Part shown: piece after piece, positions 34,988-43,171 of the stretch | How the letters are laid out: each line of letters starts with the position of its first letter | Numbering within the stretch: position 1 is the stretch's first letter | Assembly: GCA_024742875.1 (NCBI GenBank) | Contig: JANSXP010000007.1 | Span: forward strand, 141,809 to 205,808 | Length of the DNA stretch: 64,000 nt | From: Planctomycetaceae bacterium | Lineage (GTDB): Bacteria; Planctomycetota; Planctomycetia; Planctomycetales; Planctomycetaceae | Direction of reading: 5' to 3' | Notes under the pieces: generated by a model | Databases searched by the model: none | Seen by the model: only the letters and a program-made list of their open reading frames with translations | What the model was told of the DNA's origin: nothing | Position numbers and translations under genes: made by a program

Positions 34988-36061
34988 GTGAAAGACATGA
35001 AGCCGAGAGTCCTGCGACAGCGGGGTTTTACTCTCATTGAACTGCTGGTGGTGATTGCCATCATCGCCATCCTGATTTCGCTGCTGCTGCCGGCCGTGCA
35101 GCAGGCTCGAGAGGCGGCCCGACGCACGCAGTGCAAGAACAATCTGAAGCAGATTGGCATTGCCCTGCACAACTATCACGACATTCACAACATGTTTCCC
35201 TGCGGTCTGTCCGGCTCAGTGGATGACAACTTTGGCTTTGACGACGACGGTTACGCGTGGGGCGTCATGCTGCTGCCGATGATCGAGCAGCAGAACCTTT
35301 ACAATCAGCTGCCCATGACGGCGGGCGCCAACTGGGCGGGTACGCATACGGGAACGGACGAGAACGGTGGCATCGGTTTTGTGGCGGGTGCGGCCAACTA
35401 CGGTGTACATCGCGATTACTATGCCAACTTCAGTGAACCCATTCCTGGTGCGGACACCGTGCTCAAGGCCTATCGCTGCCCCTCGTCCGCTTTGCCGGAT
35501 CGCATTCCCCCGATCTACAGCAACGGTGGCCTGTCCTATGACTATGCGACCAATAAGCCGCACTGCGTAGGTTTTGGCGTGACTGACTACAAGATGTCGG
35601 GTGGATTTGGTGACCGTGGTTTTGGTGCCAAATCCCGCGACCTGTTCTTTGCCGGCCGAAACTTCAACACGCGAATTCGTGACATCACAGATGGCACCAG
35701 TAACACCATCGCGATTGCGGAATCCGCCTACGCAGGTCGCAGCCTGAACGAAATGCCAGCGTGGATCAGCGGTGTCAACAGCGACGAAAACAGCCTGATC
35801 AAAACGCAGTATCCCTCTACCATCAATGCTCAGACCACGCCACAGAATCAGCCGGCCGCTACGGACGATGACAGCCCGTTCAGCTGGCACGTGGGTGGTG
35901 CCCAGTTCCTGTTTGCGGACGGATCTGTGACCTTCCTGAGTGAGAATCTGGATACCGGATACATCACAGAACCGATTGGTGATCCCTGGGCCGTAGACGG
36001 TGTCTTTGAGGCACTCGGTACAGCTGACGACGGCCTGCCCATCAGCGGCGACTCTTTCTAA
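34988..36061 (+). CDS. DUF1559 pseudopilin-like protein
   Basis: A 357-residue protein from GTG 34988, with GGAGA 8-9 bases upstream. It has a type IV prepilin leader: [37 protein letters not shown], with the Gly-Phe cleavage site and Glu at +5. [20 protein letters not shown] follows, and near the C-terminus [17 protein letters not shown] is the H-x9-D-G motif typical of DUF1559. These proteins are abundant in Planctomycetes and presumably form pilus-like or sheath structures. A terminator and a lipoprotein gene follow, a common neighbour pair. Confidence 0.92.
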   Translation: MKDMKPRVLRQRGFTLIELLVVIAIIAILISLLLPAVQQAREAARRTQCKNNLKQIGIALHNYHDIHNMFPCGLSGSVDDNFGFDDDGYAWGVMLLPMIEQQNLYNQLPMTAGANWAGTHTGTDENGGIGFVAGAANYGVHRDYYANFSEPIPGADTVLKAYRCPSSALPDRIPPIYSNGGLSYDYATNKPHCVGFGVTDYKMSGGFGDRGFGAKSRDLFFAGRNFNTRIRDITDGTSNTIAIAESAYAGRSLNEMPAWISGVNSDENSLIKTQYPSTINAQTTPQNQPAATDDDSPFSWHVGGAQFLFADGSVTFLSENLDTGYITEPIGDPWAVDGVFEALGTADDGLPISGDSF

Positions 36062-36074
36062 ACGCCCGATCCAT

Positions 36075-36122
36075 ACGAATCACCCCGCACACCTTCGTAC
36101 GGGGTGATTCGTTCCTTCTTTT
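36075..36122 (+). terminator. Intrinsic terminator after the DUF1559 gene
   Basis: Stem acgaatcaccccg / cggggtgattcgt (36075-36087 and 36100-36112), followed by T-rich ccttcttttg. The next lipoprotein gene starts soon after, so transcription through it may be reduced rather than blocked. Confidence 0.85.
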
Positions 36123-36157
36123 GACAACGTATTTGCCGCTGCGAAAGACGCGATGCT

Positions 36158-36607
36158 ATGAAAATTCGAGCGACACTGAGCTCTTTGTGCCTTGTGACTT
36201 TTCTGCTGACCGCTTCCGGTTGCGGCAGTTCCGATGCGACGGCGCCGGTCACAGGCATCGTGACCCTGGACGGCAACCCCGTGTTTCCGGCACGCGTCAC
36301 CTTTACTCCCAAAGCGCAGGGCGGCTCCACAGATGCGGGAGTGGCCTCATCGGCCAGCACAGAACCGGATGGATCGTACTCCATCGACGCGGCACAGATT
36401 GGTGAGAACATCGTGGGTGTGATGGTGCTGCCAACAGATGAAGACAGTGAAGAAGCCGAAGACAACGAGCGACCACCGGTGGCCGGAAAGCCGGAAAAAT
36501 CCATGTACACCGTGGAGTCGGGCGGCAGCCGGATCGACATTCGACTCACCACACCGCCGGCACCTGGCGGCAAGGGCCGCCGCAGAGGTGATGATGAGGA
36601 TGACTAG
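36158..36607 (+). CDS. Lipoprotein with carboxypeptidase-regulatory-like fold
   Basis: A 149-residue protein with lipobox T-A-S-G-C around residue 22. APVTGIVTLDGNPVFPARVTFTPK and PDGSYSI follow, the pattern of transthyretin-like/carboxypeptidase-regulatory domains. The tail is acidic and ends in RRRGDDEDD. Such small lipoproteins follow DUF1559 genes in many Planctomycetes; the role is unknown, but the pairing suggests a shared surface structure. Confidence 0.82.
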   Translation: MKIRATLSSLCLVTFLLTASGCGSSDATAPVTGIVTLDGNPVFPARVTFTPKAQGGSTDAGVASSASTEPDGSYSIDAAQIGENIVGVMVLPTDEDSEEAEDNERPPVAGKPEKSMYTVESGGSRIDIRLTTPPAPGGKGRRRGDDEDD

Positions 36608-36741
36608 TGTCCACAGAACATTGCACGCCGGGTCACCGAAAGAACGGTGCTTTGCCTGCGGTGGCACGTGACATGACGATGTCGTCCCGCTGTGCTCAGT
36701 CGATCTTTGACCGGAGCCGGTTGCCAGGACAATGAGGAGTG

Positions 36742-38340
36742 ATGGGCGTTTACAGTCGTTTTCTGCAGCATTCCGCCGCGCACCTGACCCGACCGGTCGA
36801 CGGTGCGTTTTTGGCGTTTTTTCGCTTCGCGGTGGGGGCCGCGTTTCTGTTCAGCTGCCTGTCGTACCTGACAACCGGCTGGGTGGAATACTTCTATGTC
36901 TCGCCGGCGTTCCACTTTAAGTATTTCGGATTTGAGTGGGTCCGTGTTCTGCCCGGAAACGGCATGCGGTGGCTGTTTCAGGCGCTTTGGGTGTGTGCCG
37001 TGCTGGTGGCGACCGGCACCTGTTATTGGATCAGTTCACTGCTGCTGGCGGTCGGCTACACGTATGTATTTCTGATTGACAAGTCGCAATACCAGAATCA
37101 CTACTACCTGCTGATGCTGACGGCCTGGTTGCTGGTGTTTGTCCCGGCTCAGCGCGTGTTCTCTGTTGATCGCTGGTGGGCCAGTCGTCGCGTCGGACAA
37201 AAGAAGGGACAGGGTGTGACTGTGCCTGGCTGGTGTCTGTGGCTGGTTCGATTTCAGGTGGCGCTGCCCTATTTCTTCGGCGGCATTGCCAAACTCAACA
37301 GTGACTGGATTTATGGGCAGCCGATGCGGATGAAGCTGTCCAATTCCACCTGGTACCCCGTCATCGGCACCTTCTTCACGGAAGAATGGTGCGTGCAGAT
37401 GTTCGTTTGGGGGGGCCTGCTGTTCGACCTTTTGGTGGTGCCGCTGCTGCTGTGGAAACGCACGCGGCTGGCTGCTTTCTTCGTTTCGCTCAGCTTTCAC
37501 CTGATGAACGCCACGCTGTTCAGCATTGGCGTCTTTCCGTGGTTCATGATTCTGGCTACCACGGTCTTTTTCGAACCCGACTGGCCCCGGCTGTTCCGAC
37601 GTCGCGTGTTACGAGGCCGCCCCCGCAGCGCCGCTGGGGCGGACGTAAGTCGTGACACGCCGCGCTGGCTGGTGGTGGGACTGATCGGATATGTCGCCGT
37701 GCAGTTGCTGTTGCCATGGCGCCATCTGTTTTATCCGGGCAATGTGAGCTGGACCGAAGAGGGACACTTTTTTGCCTGGCACATGAAACTGCGCGACAAA
37801 AAAACCGTGTGCAAATTTCGCTGGCGGGATCCTCAGACTGACGAAATCGGGGATATCAACATTCTGCAGTTCATCACACAGCAGCAGGCGTCACACGCGA
37901 CCGGTGACCCGGAGATGATTGTGCAGTTTTGTCGGTTCTTAAAGCAGCAGATCAGCCGTCAGCGTGGTCGAGAGTGTGAGATCTACGCGCTCAACCTGAC
38001 GTCCCTGAACGGCCGCAGACCACAGCCTTTGGTGAACCCCACCATGGATCTGGGCAGTGTGCCTCACGGCGTGTCATTGCCGGATTCCGTGTGCATGGCG
38101 CTGTCAGAGCCACTGCGCCCCTACAATCCCTGGCGTGTGCCGCGGGAAGAGTGGGTCCACCACATCGAAGTCGAGAACCACGAGTTCTGGTTTGGCGTCA
38201 AAGCCGCTGGTCGAGATCGTTCCACATGGCAGGTGCCCCGCCTGGTGTCACCCGAGCGGGAAGCTCAGAGCGGACGCCAACATTCAGGCACAAAGATGCG
38301 AGCCAGTCGCCGGTTGCTGGCCAGCGGAGGTGTTCGATGA
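36742..38340 (+). CDS. HTTM (vitamin-K-dependent carboxylase-like) membrane protein 1
   Basis: A 532-residue protein; ATG at 36742 with GAGGAG upstream. About eight hydrophobic helices in residues 20-320, including FLAFFRFAVGAAFLFSC, YYLLMLTAWLLVFVPA and LVRFQVALPYFFGGIAKLNSDWI. The last motif is the HTTM signature shared with gamma-glutamyl carboxylase. The C-terminal part (WTEEGHFFAWHMKLRDK) follows the same family layout. Bacterial HTTM proteins are thought to be membrane oxidases or carboxylases; the substrate is unknown. Its stop overlaps the ATG of a paralogue (ATGA), so they are co-translated. Confidence 0.85.
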   Translation: MGVYSRFLQHSAAHLTRPVDGAFLAFFRFAVGAAFLFSCLSYLTTGWVEYFYVSPAFHFKYFGFEWVRVLPGNGMRWLFQALWVCAVLVATGTCYWISSLLLAVGYTYVFLIDKSQYQNHYYLLMLTAWLLVFVPAQRVFSVDRWWASRRVGQKKGQGVTVPGWCLWLVRFQVALPYFFGGIAKLNSDWIYGQPMRMKLSNSTWYPVIGTFFTEEWCVQMFVWGGLLFDLLVVPLLLWKRTRLAAFFVSLSFHLMNATLFSIGVFPWFMILATTVFFEPDWPRLFRRRVLRGRPRSAAGADVSRDTPRWLVVGLIGYVAVQLLLPWRHLFYPGNVSWTEEGHFFAWHMKLRDKKTVCKFRWRDPQTDEIGDINILQFITQQQASHATGDPEMIVQFCRFLKQQISRQRGRECEIYALNLTSLNGRRPQPLVNPTMDLGSVPHGVSLPDSVCMALSEPLRPYNPWRVPREEWVHHIEVENHEFWFGVKAAGRDRSTWQVPRLVSPEREAQSGRQHSGTKMRASRRLLASGGVR

Positions 38341-39863
38341 CAACCGGCACCATTCGCGTGGAACGCTTTATCAATGCTGCCTGGAAGTCAGTGGACGGTG
38401 CTTCGCTGGCTGCGTTTCGCGTCGTGTTTGGCCTCGGTGTGGCCGTCTATGCGATCAAGTCGCTGCTGCGTGGTGAAGTGCGGATGATCTTTGTCGAGCC
38501 GCAGTACCACTTCTCCTATTGGGGGTTTGAGTGGGTGAAGCCATGGCCTGGCAACGGCATGTATCTGCATTTTGCGGCGCTGGCTCTGAGTGGTCTGCTG
38601 GTGGCGGCCGGCATTGCTTATCGCGTCACCAGCGTTGTGATGGCGCTGTTGTTTTCCTTCATTTTTTTGAGCGATCGCACGGCCTATCTGAACCACTACT
38701 ATCTGATGGTCCTGCTGTGCTGGATGATGACCGTGATTCCGGCAGACCGCGTGTTGGCGGTGGATCAGTTGGGCGGTCGTGTCGGCAATCAGTGGGCGGG
38801 AACGCAGGATCGGCACAGCACCGAAAGCGTTCCCGCGTGGGCCCTGTGGCTGGTTCGCTTTCATATAGCCCTGCCCTATTTTTTTGGCGGGGTGGCCAAG
38901 CTGAGCGCCGACTGGCTGCAGGGACAGCCAATGCGGATGACACTCATGCAGCAGCCCGCCGTGGCGGACCTGGCGGAGATCGTGGGTGCGGACTTTGTTG
39001 TCTACCTGTTCTCGATCGGAGGCATGCTGTTTGACCTGTCCGTGGTGCCCCTGCTGCTGTGGCGGCCAACTCGCAAACTGGCTTTCTGTCTGGTGCTGGG
39101 ATTTCATTTGACCAATGCGTTTGTGTTTCCCATCGGCGTTTTTCCCTGGCTGATGATCGGCGCCACAACCATATTTTTTGAGCCGGACTGGCCGCGGCGT
39201 CTGCTGCGGACTGAGCCGATCGGTGCCGCCGCGAAGCCCGTTCGTGTTTCCCGTCGTCAGCGTACCGTGCTTATGGTCGTCTGTGGCTATGTGGTTTTTC
39301 ATTGTGTGTTGCCGCTGCGTCACCTGGCCACGGCCAGTGATCCCAACTGGACGGAACGCGGTCACTTTTTCGCCTGGCACATGATGCTGCGAGGCAAACG
39401 CTGCGGACTGCGGATGTATTTGACCAGCCCCGAAACCGGGCAGACGCAGCCCGTCAATCTGCGGCGGTATGTGACTGAATATCAGTTTCCCAAAGTTGGT
39501 CGCGATCCGGAGCACATGCGGCAGCTGGCTCACATGATCGCCGACACGATCGAGAAAAAAACGGGCCTGCGCATGCAGGTCCGGGCGTTCGCGCTGGTTT
39601 CACTGAATGGGCGTCGCGCTGAACTGCTGGTGGATCCGACGGTGGATCTGGCACAGCGGCCAGCCACGTGGACGAGGCCCGCATGGATCAACGAGTTGAC
39701 AGAACCTGTGCGGCGAGAGCACTGGGACGTGCCACTGCTGGAATGGGAACAGGCGCTCGGACTGGATGCCGAAGCCATCATTCGTCAGTGGAACCAGTCC
39801 GGACCCGCCCAGGTGAAGTCAGTGGGATCAGTCGCCGGGCAACCCGGTGGCCGGACTTTGTAA
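38337..39863 (+). CDS. HTTM (vitamin-K-dependent carboxylase-like) membrane protein 2
   Basis: A 508-residue paralogue of the preceding protein, aligned over the whole length: FEWVKPWPGNGMYLHF, NHYYLMVLLCWMMTVIPADRVLAVD, LVRFHIALPYFFGGVAKLSADWLQGQPMRM, GVFPWLMIGATTIFFEPDWPR and ERGHFFAWHMMLRGK all have close counterparts. The start at 38337 is set by the GGAGG site and the ATGA overlap. Tandem duplication followed by divergence is likely, perhaps giving a heterodimer in the membrane. The catalytic role is inferred from the family only. Confidence 0.85.
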   Translation: MTTGTIRVERFINAAWKSVDGASLAAFRVVFGLGVAVYAIKSLLRGEVRMIFVEPQYHFSYWGFEWVKPWPGNGMYLHFAALALSGLLVAAGIAYRVTSVVMALLFSFIFLSDRTAYLNHYYLMVLLCWMMTVIPADRVLAVDQLGGRVGNQWAGTQDRHSTESVPAWALWLVRFHIALPYFFGGVAKLSADWLQGQPMRMTLMQQPAVADLAEIVGADFVVYLFSIGGMLFDLSVVPLLLWRPTRKLAFCLVLGFHLTNAFVFPIGVFPWLMIGATTIFFEPDWPRRLLRTEPIGAAAKPVRVSRRQRTVLMVVCGYVVFHCVLPLRHLATASDPNWTERGHFFAWHMMLRGKRCGLRMYLTSPETGQTQPVNLRRYVTEYQFPKVGRDPEHMRQLAHMIADTIEKKTGLRMQVRAFALVSLNGRRAELLVDPTVDLAQRPATWTRPAWINELTEPVRREHWDVPLLEWEQALGLDAEAIIRQWNQSGPAQVKSVGSVAGQPGGRTL

Positions 39864-39902
39864 CAGGGCGCCACAGGCGCACACTCTTTCAAGGCTTTCA
39901 TC

Positions 39903-41393
39903 GTGGACAGTTGCTGGTACTACTATCTGTTTGGGGAACAGTTCGGTCCGGTGACGCGGCAGCAGCTGATCGAGCTTGCCGATGACGGCACCCTGTCGGC
40001 AACGGACAGGGTGCGGCACGCCAGTGGCGAGGTCTTGCAGGAGGTCCAGTCGGTGCTTGGCATCGACCGCCGTGAACGGACACCCGCACGAAGCACGGCT
40101 CCAGTGGCCTCACCACTGACCATGATGGCGGATTCGTCCGGCACAGTGGGTCAGAACGACCTGGGGCCCAGTATCGATGATTTTGTCATCGAAAAAACGT
40201 CCGACGACTCCCGCATCAGCCCCGCACTTTCACCGCCTTCGCAGTCTCCACTGCGGTCGTCCACACCGATGCAAAGAGAGCCGGCCACCGAAGAAGCGTT
40301 CTATCTGCGGTCCAGTGAGACGACCATTGGCCCGCTGACTCTGGACGCGCTGTGCCGCATGGCGGATGCCGGCAAGGTGGCGTCCGCAGATTACATTCGT
40401 CGCGCGAGTGAATCCGGCTGGCATCCGGCCAGTGAGGTGCCGGAAGTGATGGCGGCTGTCCTCATGCAGGAGGCAAGCCGGCCGACAAAACGCAATCGCT
40501 CCCGTGATTCGGACGTACGTCGCCGCAGCAACAGCGGGCCGGGAGGCTCAGGCGTTCGTCCTCGGAAAGGTGGAAACGGGAAAAAGAAGCCACGCACGCG
40601 CGATGAAAAACTGCAGGGCATCTTTGACGAGGTCTTTCAACAGGAGAAAGCGTCATCCGAAAAACGCGTCGCACCGTCGCCGTCAGTCGCATCCCGTGCG
40701 GCGACTGAAGCGTCCACCGCCCCTGATCCCTCAACCATTTCGCAGACGCCATCGCCGGCTGACCTGACGGCAAACGCAGACATGGCCAGCGACTCTGCCA
40801 CGATGGCGGCGATGTCAGAGGCCGCGCTCGGCGGGTCGCCCGGGTTGAATTCACCCGGTATGGGAGGCCAGAGCATCGGGGCGGAAATGCCGTCCGCAGC
40901 CAGCAGTGGCCTCTACCGCGGTGGGGCTGCCGGCGCGATGGGCACGCAGCCGCCCGTGAAGCCATGGACTCCGCCGAAGAAAAAGAAATCGGGCGGCGGT
41001 ATGGACCCCGATCTTTTGAGAAAGCTGGGCATCGGTGCAGGTGTCGTGGTCGCGCTGCTGCTGATCCCCGTGATCTGGTCGATACTGCCCGGATCTCGCT
41101 CCGCGCCAGACAGCGGCACTGTCAAACCCGCCCTGATGGCCATGGTGGGGCGCTACGAGGCGGCCGCCGCGTCACCGGATTCATGGAAGGCGTTTCAGGA
41201 GCAAGTGCGGCCGCAGGCGGGGGCCTGGGTGAAGCAGTATCGCGCGGTCGGCCAGCGTACACCGGAACAGCTCAAGCTGCAGGAAGCCGCCACACAACTG
41301 GTTCAACTGGTGAACTCCAAACACGACGACAAACAGAAACACGAGCAGTTTCTGGAAAAGATCAACGAGCAGCTCGGTGGTGTGGCGGGCTAG
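39903..41393 (+). CDS. Protein with two GYF_2 domains and a single membrane helix
   Basis: A 496-residue protein from GTG 39903 with AAGG upstream. Two GYF_2 (DUF4339) domains are visible: WYYYLFGEQFGPVTRQQLIELADDGTLS near residues 5-45, and FYLRSSETTIGPLTLDALCRMADAGKVA..SGWHPA near 130-175. A long basic and Ser/Ala-rich disordered stretch follows, then a Gly/Pro hinge (KPWTPPKKKKSGGGMD). A membrane helix near residue 375 (GIGAGVVVALLLIPVIWSI) and a small helical C-terminus complete it. GYF-type domains bind proline-rich peptides, so an adaptor role at the membrane is plausible. It follows the HTTM pair. Confidence 0.8.
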   Translation: MDSCWYYYLFGEQFGPVTRQQLIELADDGTLSATDRVRHASGEVLQEVQSVLGIDRRERTPARSTAPVASPLTMMADSSGTVGQNDLGPSIDDFVIEKTSDDSRISPALSPPSQSPLRSSTPMQREPATEEAFYLRSSETTIGPLTLDALCRMADAGKVASADYIRRASESGWHPASEVPEVMAAVLMQEASRPTKRNRSRDSDVRRRSNSGPGGSGVRPRKGGNGKKKPRTRDEKLQGIFDEVFQQEKASSEKRVAPSPSVASRAATEASTAPDPSTISQTPSPADLTANADMASDSATMAAMSEAALGGSPGLNSPGMGGQSIGAEMPSAASSGLYRGGAAGAMGTQPPVKPWTPPKKKKSGGGMDPDLLRKLGIGAGVVVALLLIPVIWSILPGSRSAPDSGTVKPALMAMVGRYEAAAASPDSWKAFQEQVRPQAGAWVKQYRAVGQRTPEQLKLQEAATQLVQLVNSKHDDKQKHEQFLEKINEQLGGVAG

Positions 41394-41598
41394 CCATCTG
41401 CTCTTTGACCTGACGGGCACCAGGTGTGTGCAGTGGTCCCTCGGCCGCAAGTCACCCCCTCCGCCCTGCGATCTTCATCTGTCGCCATCGCGGCGATACG
41501 GCGGCCGGCTCGCTGACTGGCGTGCAGCCCGTCTGCAACTGCCGGACGCCCACTTCGGTTTCCATTCTCTATTCTCCAACTCGTCCGAGGAATCTGTC

Positions 41599-43125
41599 AT
41601 GCGTCCGTTTTTCTTATGTCTTGTGGCCGCCGTGCTGGCCTGCCCGGTGACCGCTCACGATGACTCTGAGAATCACGATCACCCTCCCCTGGCCGATGAG
41701 GTCGACGTGTACCGTCCGTCTCTGCGACCGGATCGCATCGTGCTCTCATGGCAGCGTGACCCGGCCACCACGCAGTCGGTGACCTGGCGGACGTCCGTGG
41801 CCGTCACCCGTCCGCTGGCGGAGATTGCCATCGCCGGATCAGGGCCCGAATTCGTGTCTGCGGCGAAGCAGCTGGAAGGCACGGCCGAGCCGCTGCTGAC
41901 CAACCTCGGTCCTGCGCATTTTCATACGGTCGAATTTACCGATCTCACTCCGTCCACAAAGTATGCGTACCGTGTGGGTGATGGTGTCAACTGGAGTGAA
42001 TGGTTTCACTTCACCGCGGCCAGTGACAAAAGTGAGCCGTTTTCCTTTGTCTATTTTGGGGACGCCCAGAACGATGTGCGGTCGATGTGGTCCCGCGTGA
42101 TTCGTGAAGCCTACGGTGACGCGCCCGACCTGAGTTTCTTTCTGCACGCTGGCGATCTGATCAATCGAGCCGAATCTGATGGAGAGTGGGGGCAGTGGTT
42201 TGCTGCCGGCAAATGGCTCAACGCCATGGTGCCCAGCGTCGCCGTGCCGGGCAATCATGAGCAGGCCCGGACGCTCGACGGCCGTAAGCTGTCGCATCAC
42301 TGGCGGCCGCAGTTTGCCTTTCCCACCAACGGCCCGGAAGGTCTGGAGGAATCGTGTTACACGCTCGTGTATCAGGGCGTGCGTTTCATCGGCATGAACT
42401 CCAATGAGCGGCAGGACGAGCAGGCGGTGTGGCTGGAGCAGGTGCTGTCAGAAAACCAGTGCCCGTGGGTGATCTGTACGTTCCACCACCCCATTTTCTC
42501 CACCGGCCGCGATCGTGACAACGCTGAACTGCGGTCGCTGTGGAAGCCCATTATCGACAAATATCATGTGGACCTTGTGCTGCAGGGGCACGACCACACC
42601 TACGGCCGCACGGGCCTGGAGACGCCGCTGGCTGGCGATGTGGCGGCCAACGAGCCCACTGGCGTGAATAAGCGCGACCAGTCCACCGGCACCGTCTATG
42701 TGGTGTCCGTCAGTGGTCCCAAAATGTACACGCTGCAGCGCTACGAGTTTATGAAGCGTCAGGCGGAAAACACGCAGCTGTATCAGATCATTCATGTGGA
42801 CGGTGACGAACTGCGGTACGAGGCACGCACGGCCATCGGCGAGTTGTACGATGCGTTCACACTCAAAAAGCGGGAAGGACAGATCAATCAGCTGATTGAA
42901 CAGATTCCCCCAACCCCGGAACGCGTGAAAACGGCCAAGACGGCGGCCAGTGAGGCCAACCGCTTCATCAAAAAGCTGATGGCCGAAAATGACGTCAACA
43001 AAGACGCTCGTCTGACGCGGGAAGAAGTTCCTCCGCAGTACCGCGATCAGTTTGGCACCGTGGATGCCAACAAAGACGGCAGCGTCACACTCGCAGAGCT
43101 GCGACAGGCCCTGGGGAGTCGCTGA
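41599..43125 (+). CDS. Purple-acid-phosphatase-like metallophosphoesterase with EF-hands
   Basis: A 508-residue secreted protein; ATG at 41599 starts the signal peptide (RPFFLCLVAAVLACPVTA), and the longer frame to 41377 is not needed. An N-terminal fibronectin-III-like domain (PDRIVLSWQRDPATTQSVTWRT) precedes the phosphoesterase: VYFGDAQND, FLHAGDLI, VPGNHEQ, CTFHHPIF and LQGHDHTYGR, which supply the metal ligands. The C-terminus has two EF-hand-like calcium loops (NDVNKDARLTREE, VDANKDGSVTLAE). Enzymes of this type hydrolyse phosphomonoesters outside the cell. Confidence 0.9.
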   Translation: MRPFFLCLVAAVLACPVTAHDDSENHDHPPLADEVDVYRPSLRPDRIVLSWQRDPATTQSVTWRTSVAVTRPLAEIAIAGSGPEFVSAAKQLEGTAEPLLTNLGPAHFHTVEFTDLTPSTKYAYRVGDGVNWSEWFHFTAASDKSEPFSFVYFGDAQNDVRSMWSRVIREAYGDAPDLSFFLHAGDLINRAESDGEWGQWFAAGKWLNAMVPSVAVPGNHEQARTLDGRKLSHHWRPQFAFPTNGPEGLEESCYTLVYQGVRFIGMNSNERQDEQAVWLEQVLSENQCPWVICTFHHPIFSTGRDRDNAELRSLWKPIIDKYHVDLVLQGHDHTYGRTGLETPLAGDVAANEPTGVNKRDQSTGTVYVVSVSGPKMYTLQRYEFMKRQAENTQLYQIIHVDGDELRYEARTAIGELYDAFTLKKREGQINQLIEQIPPTPERVKTAKTAASEANRFIKKLMAENDVNKDARLTREEVPPQYRDQFGTVDANKDGSVTLAELRQALGSR

Positions 43126-43171
43126 AATGCGGCCGGCTGCCGGAATCGGGCATGATGTGATTTGGTCAGAC

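Noticed and set aside
41377..41598. Extended N-terminus of the purple-acid-phosphatase-like protein
   Set aside because: A signal peptide begins at the ATG 41599; the extension has no coding features.
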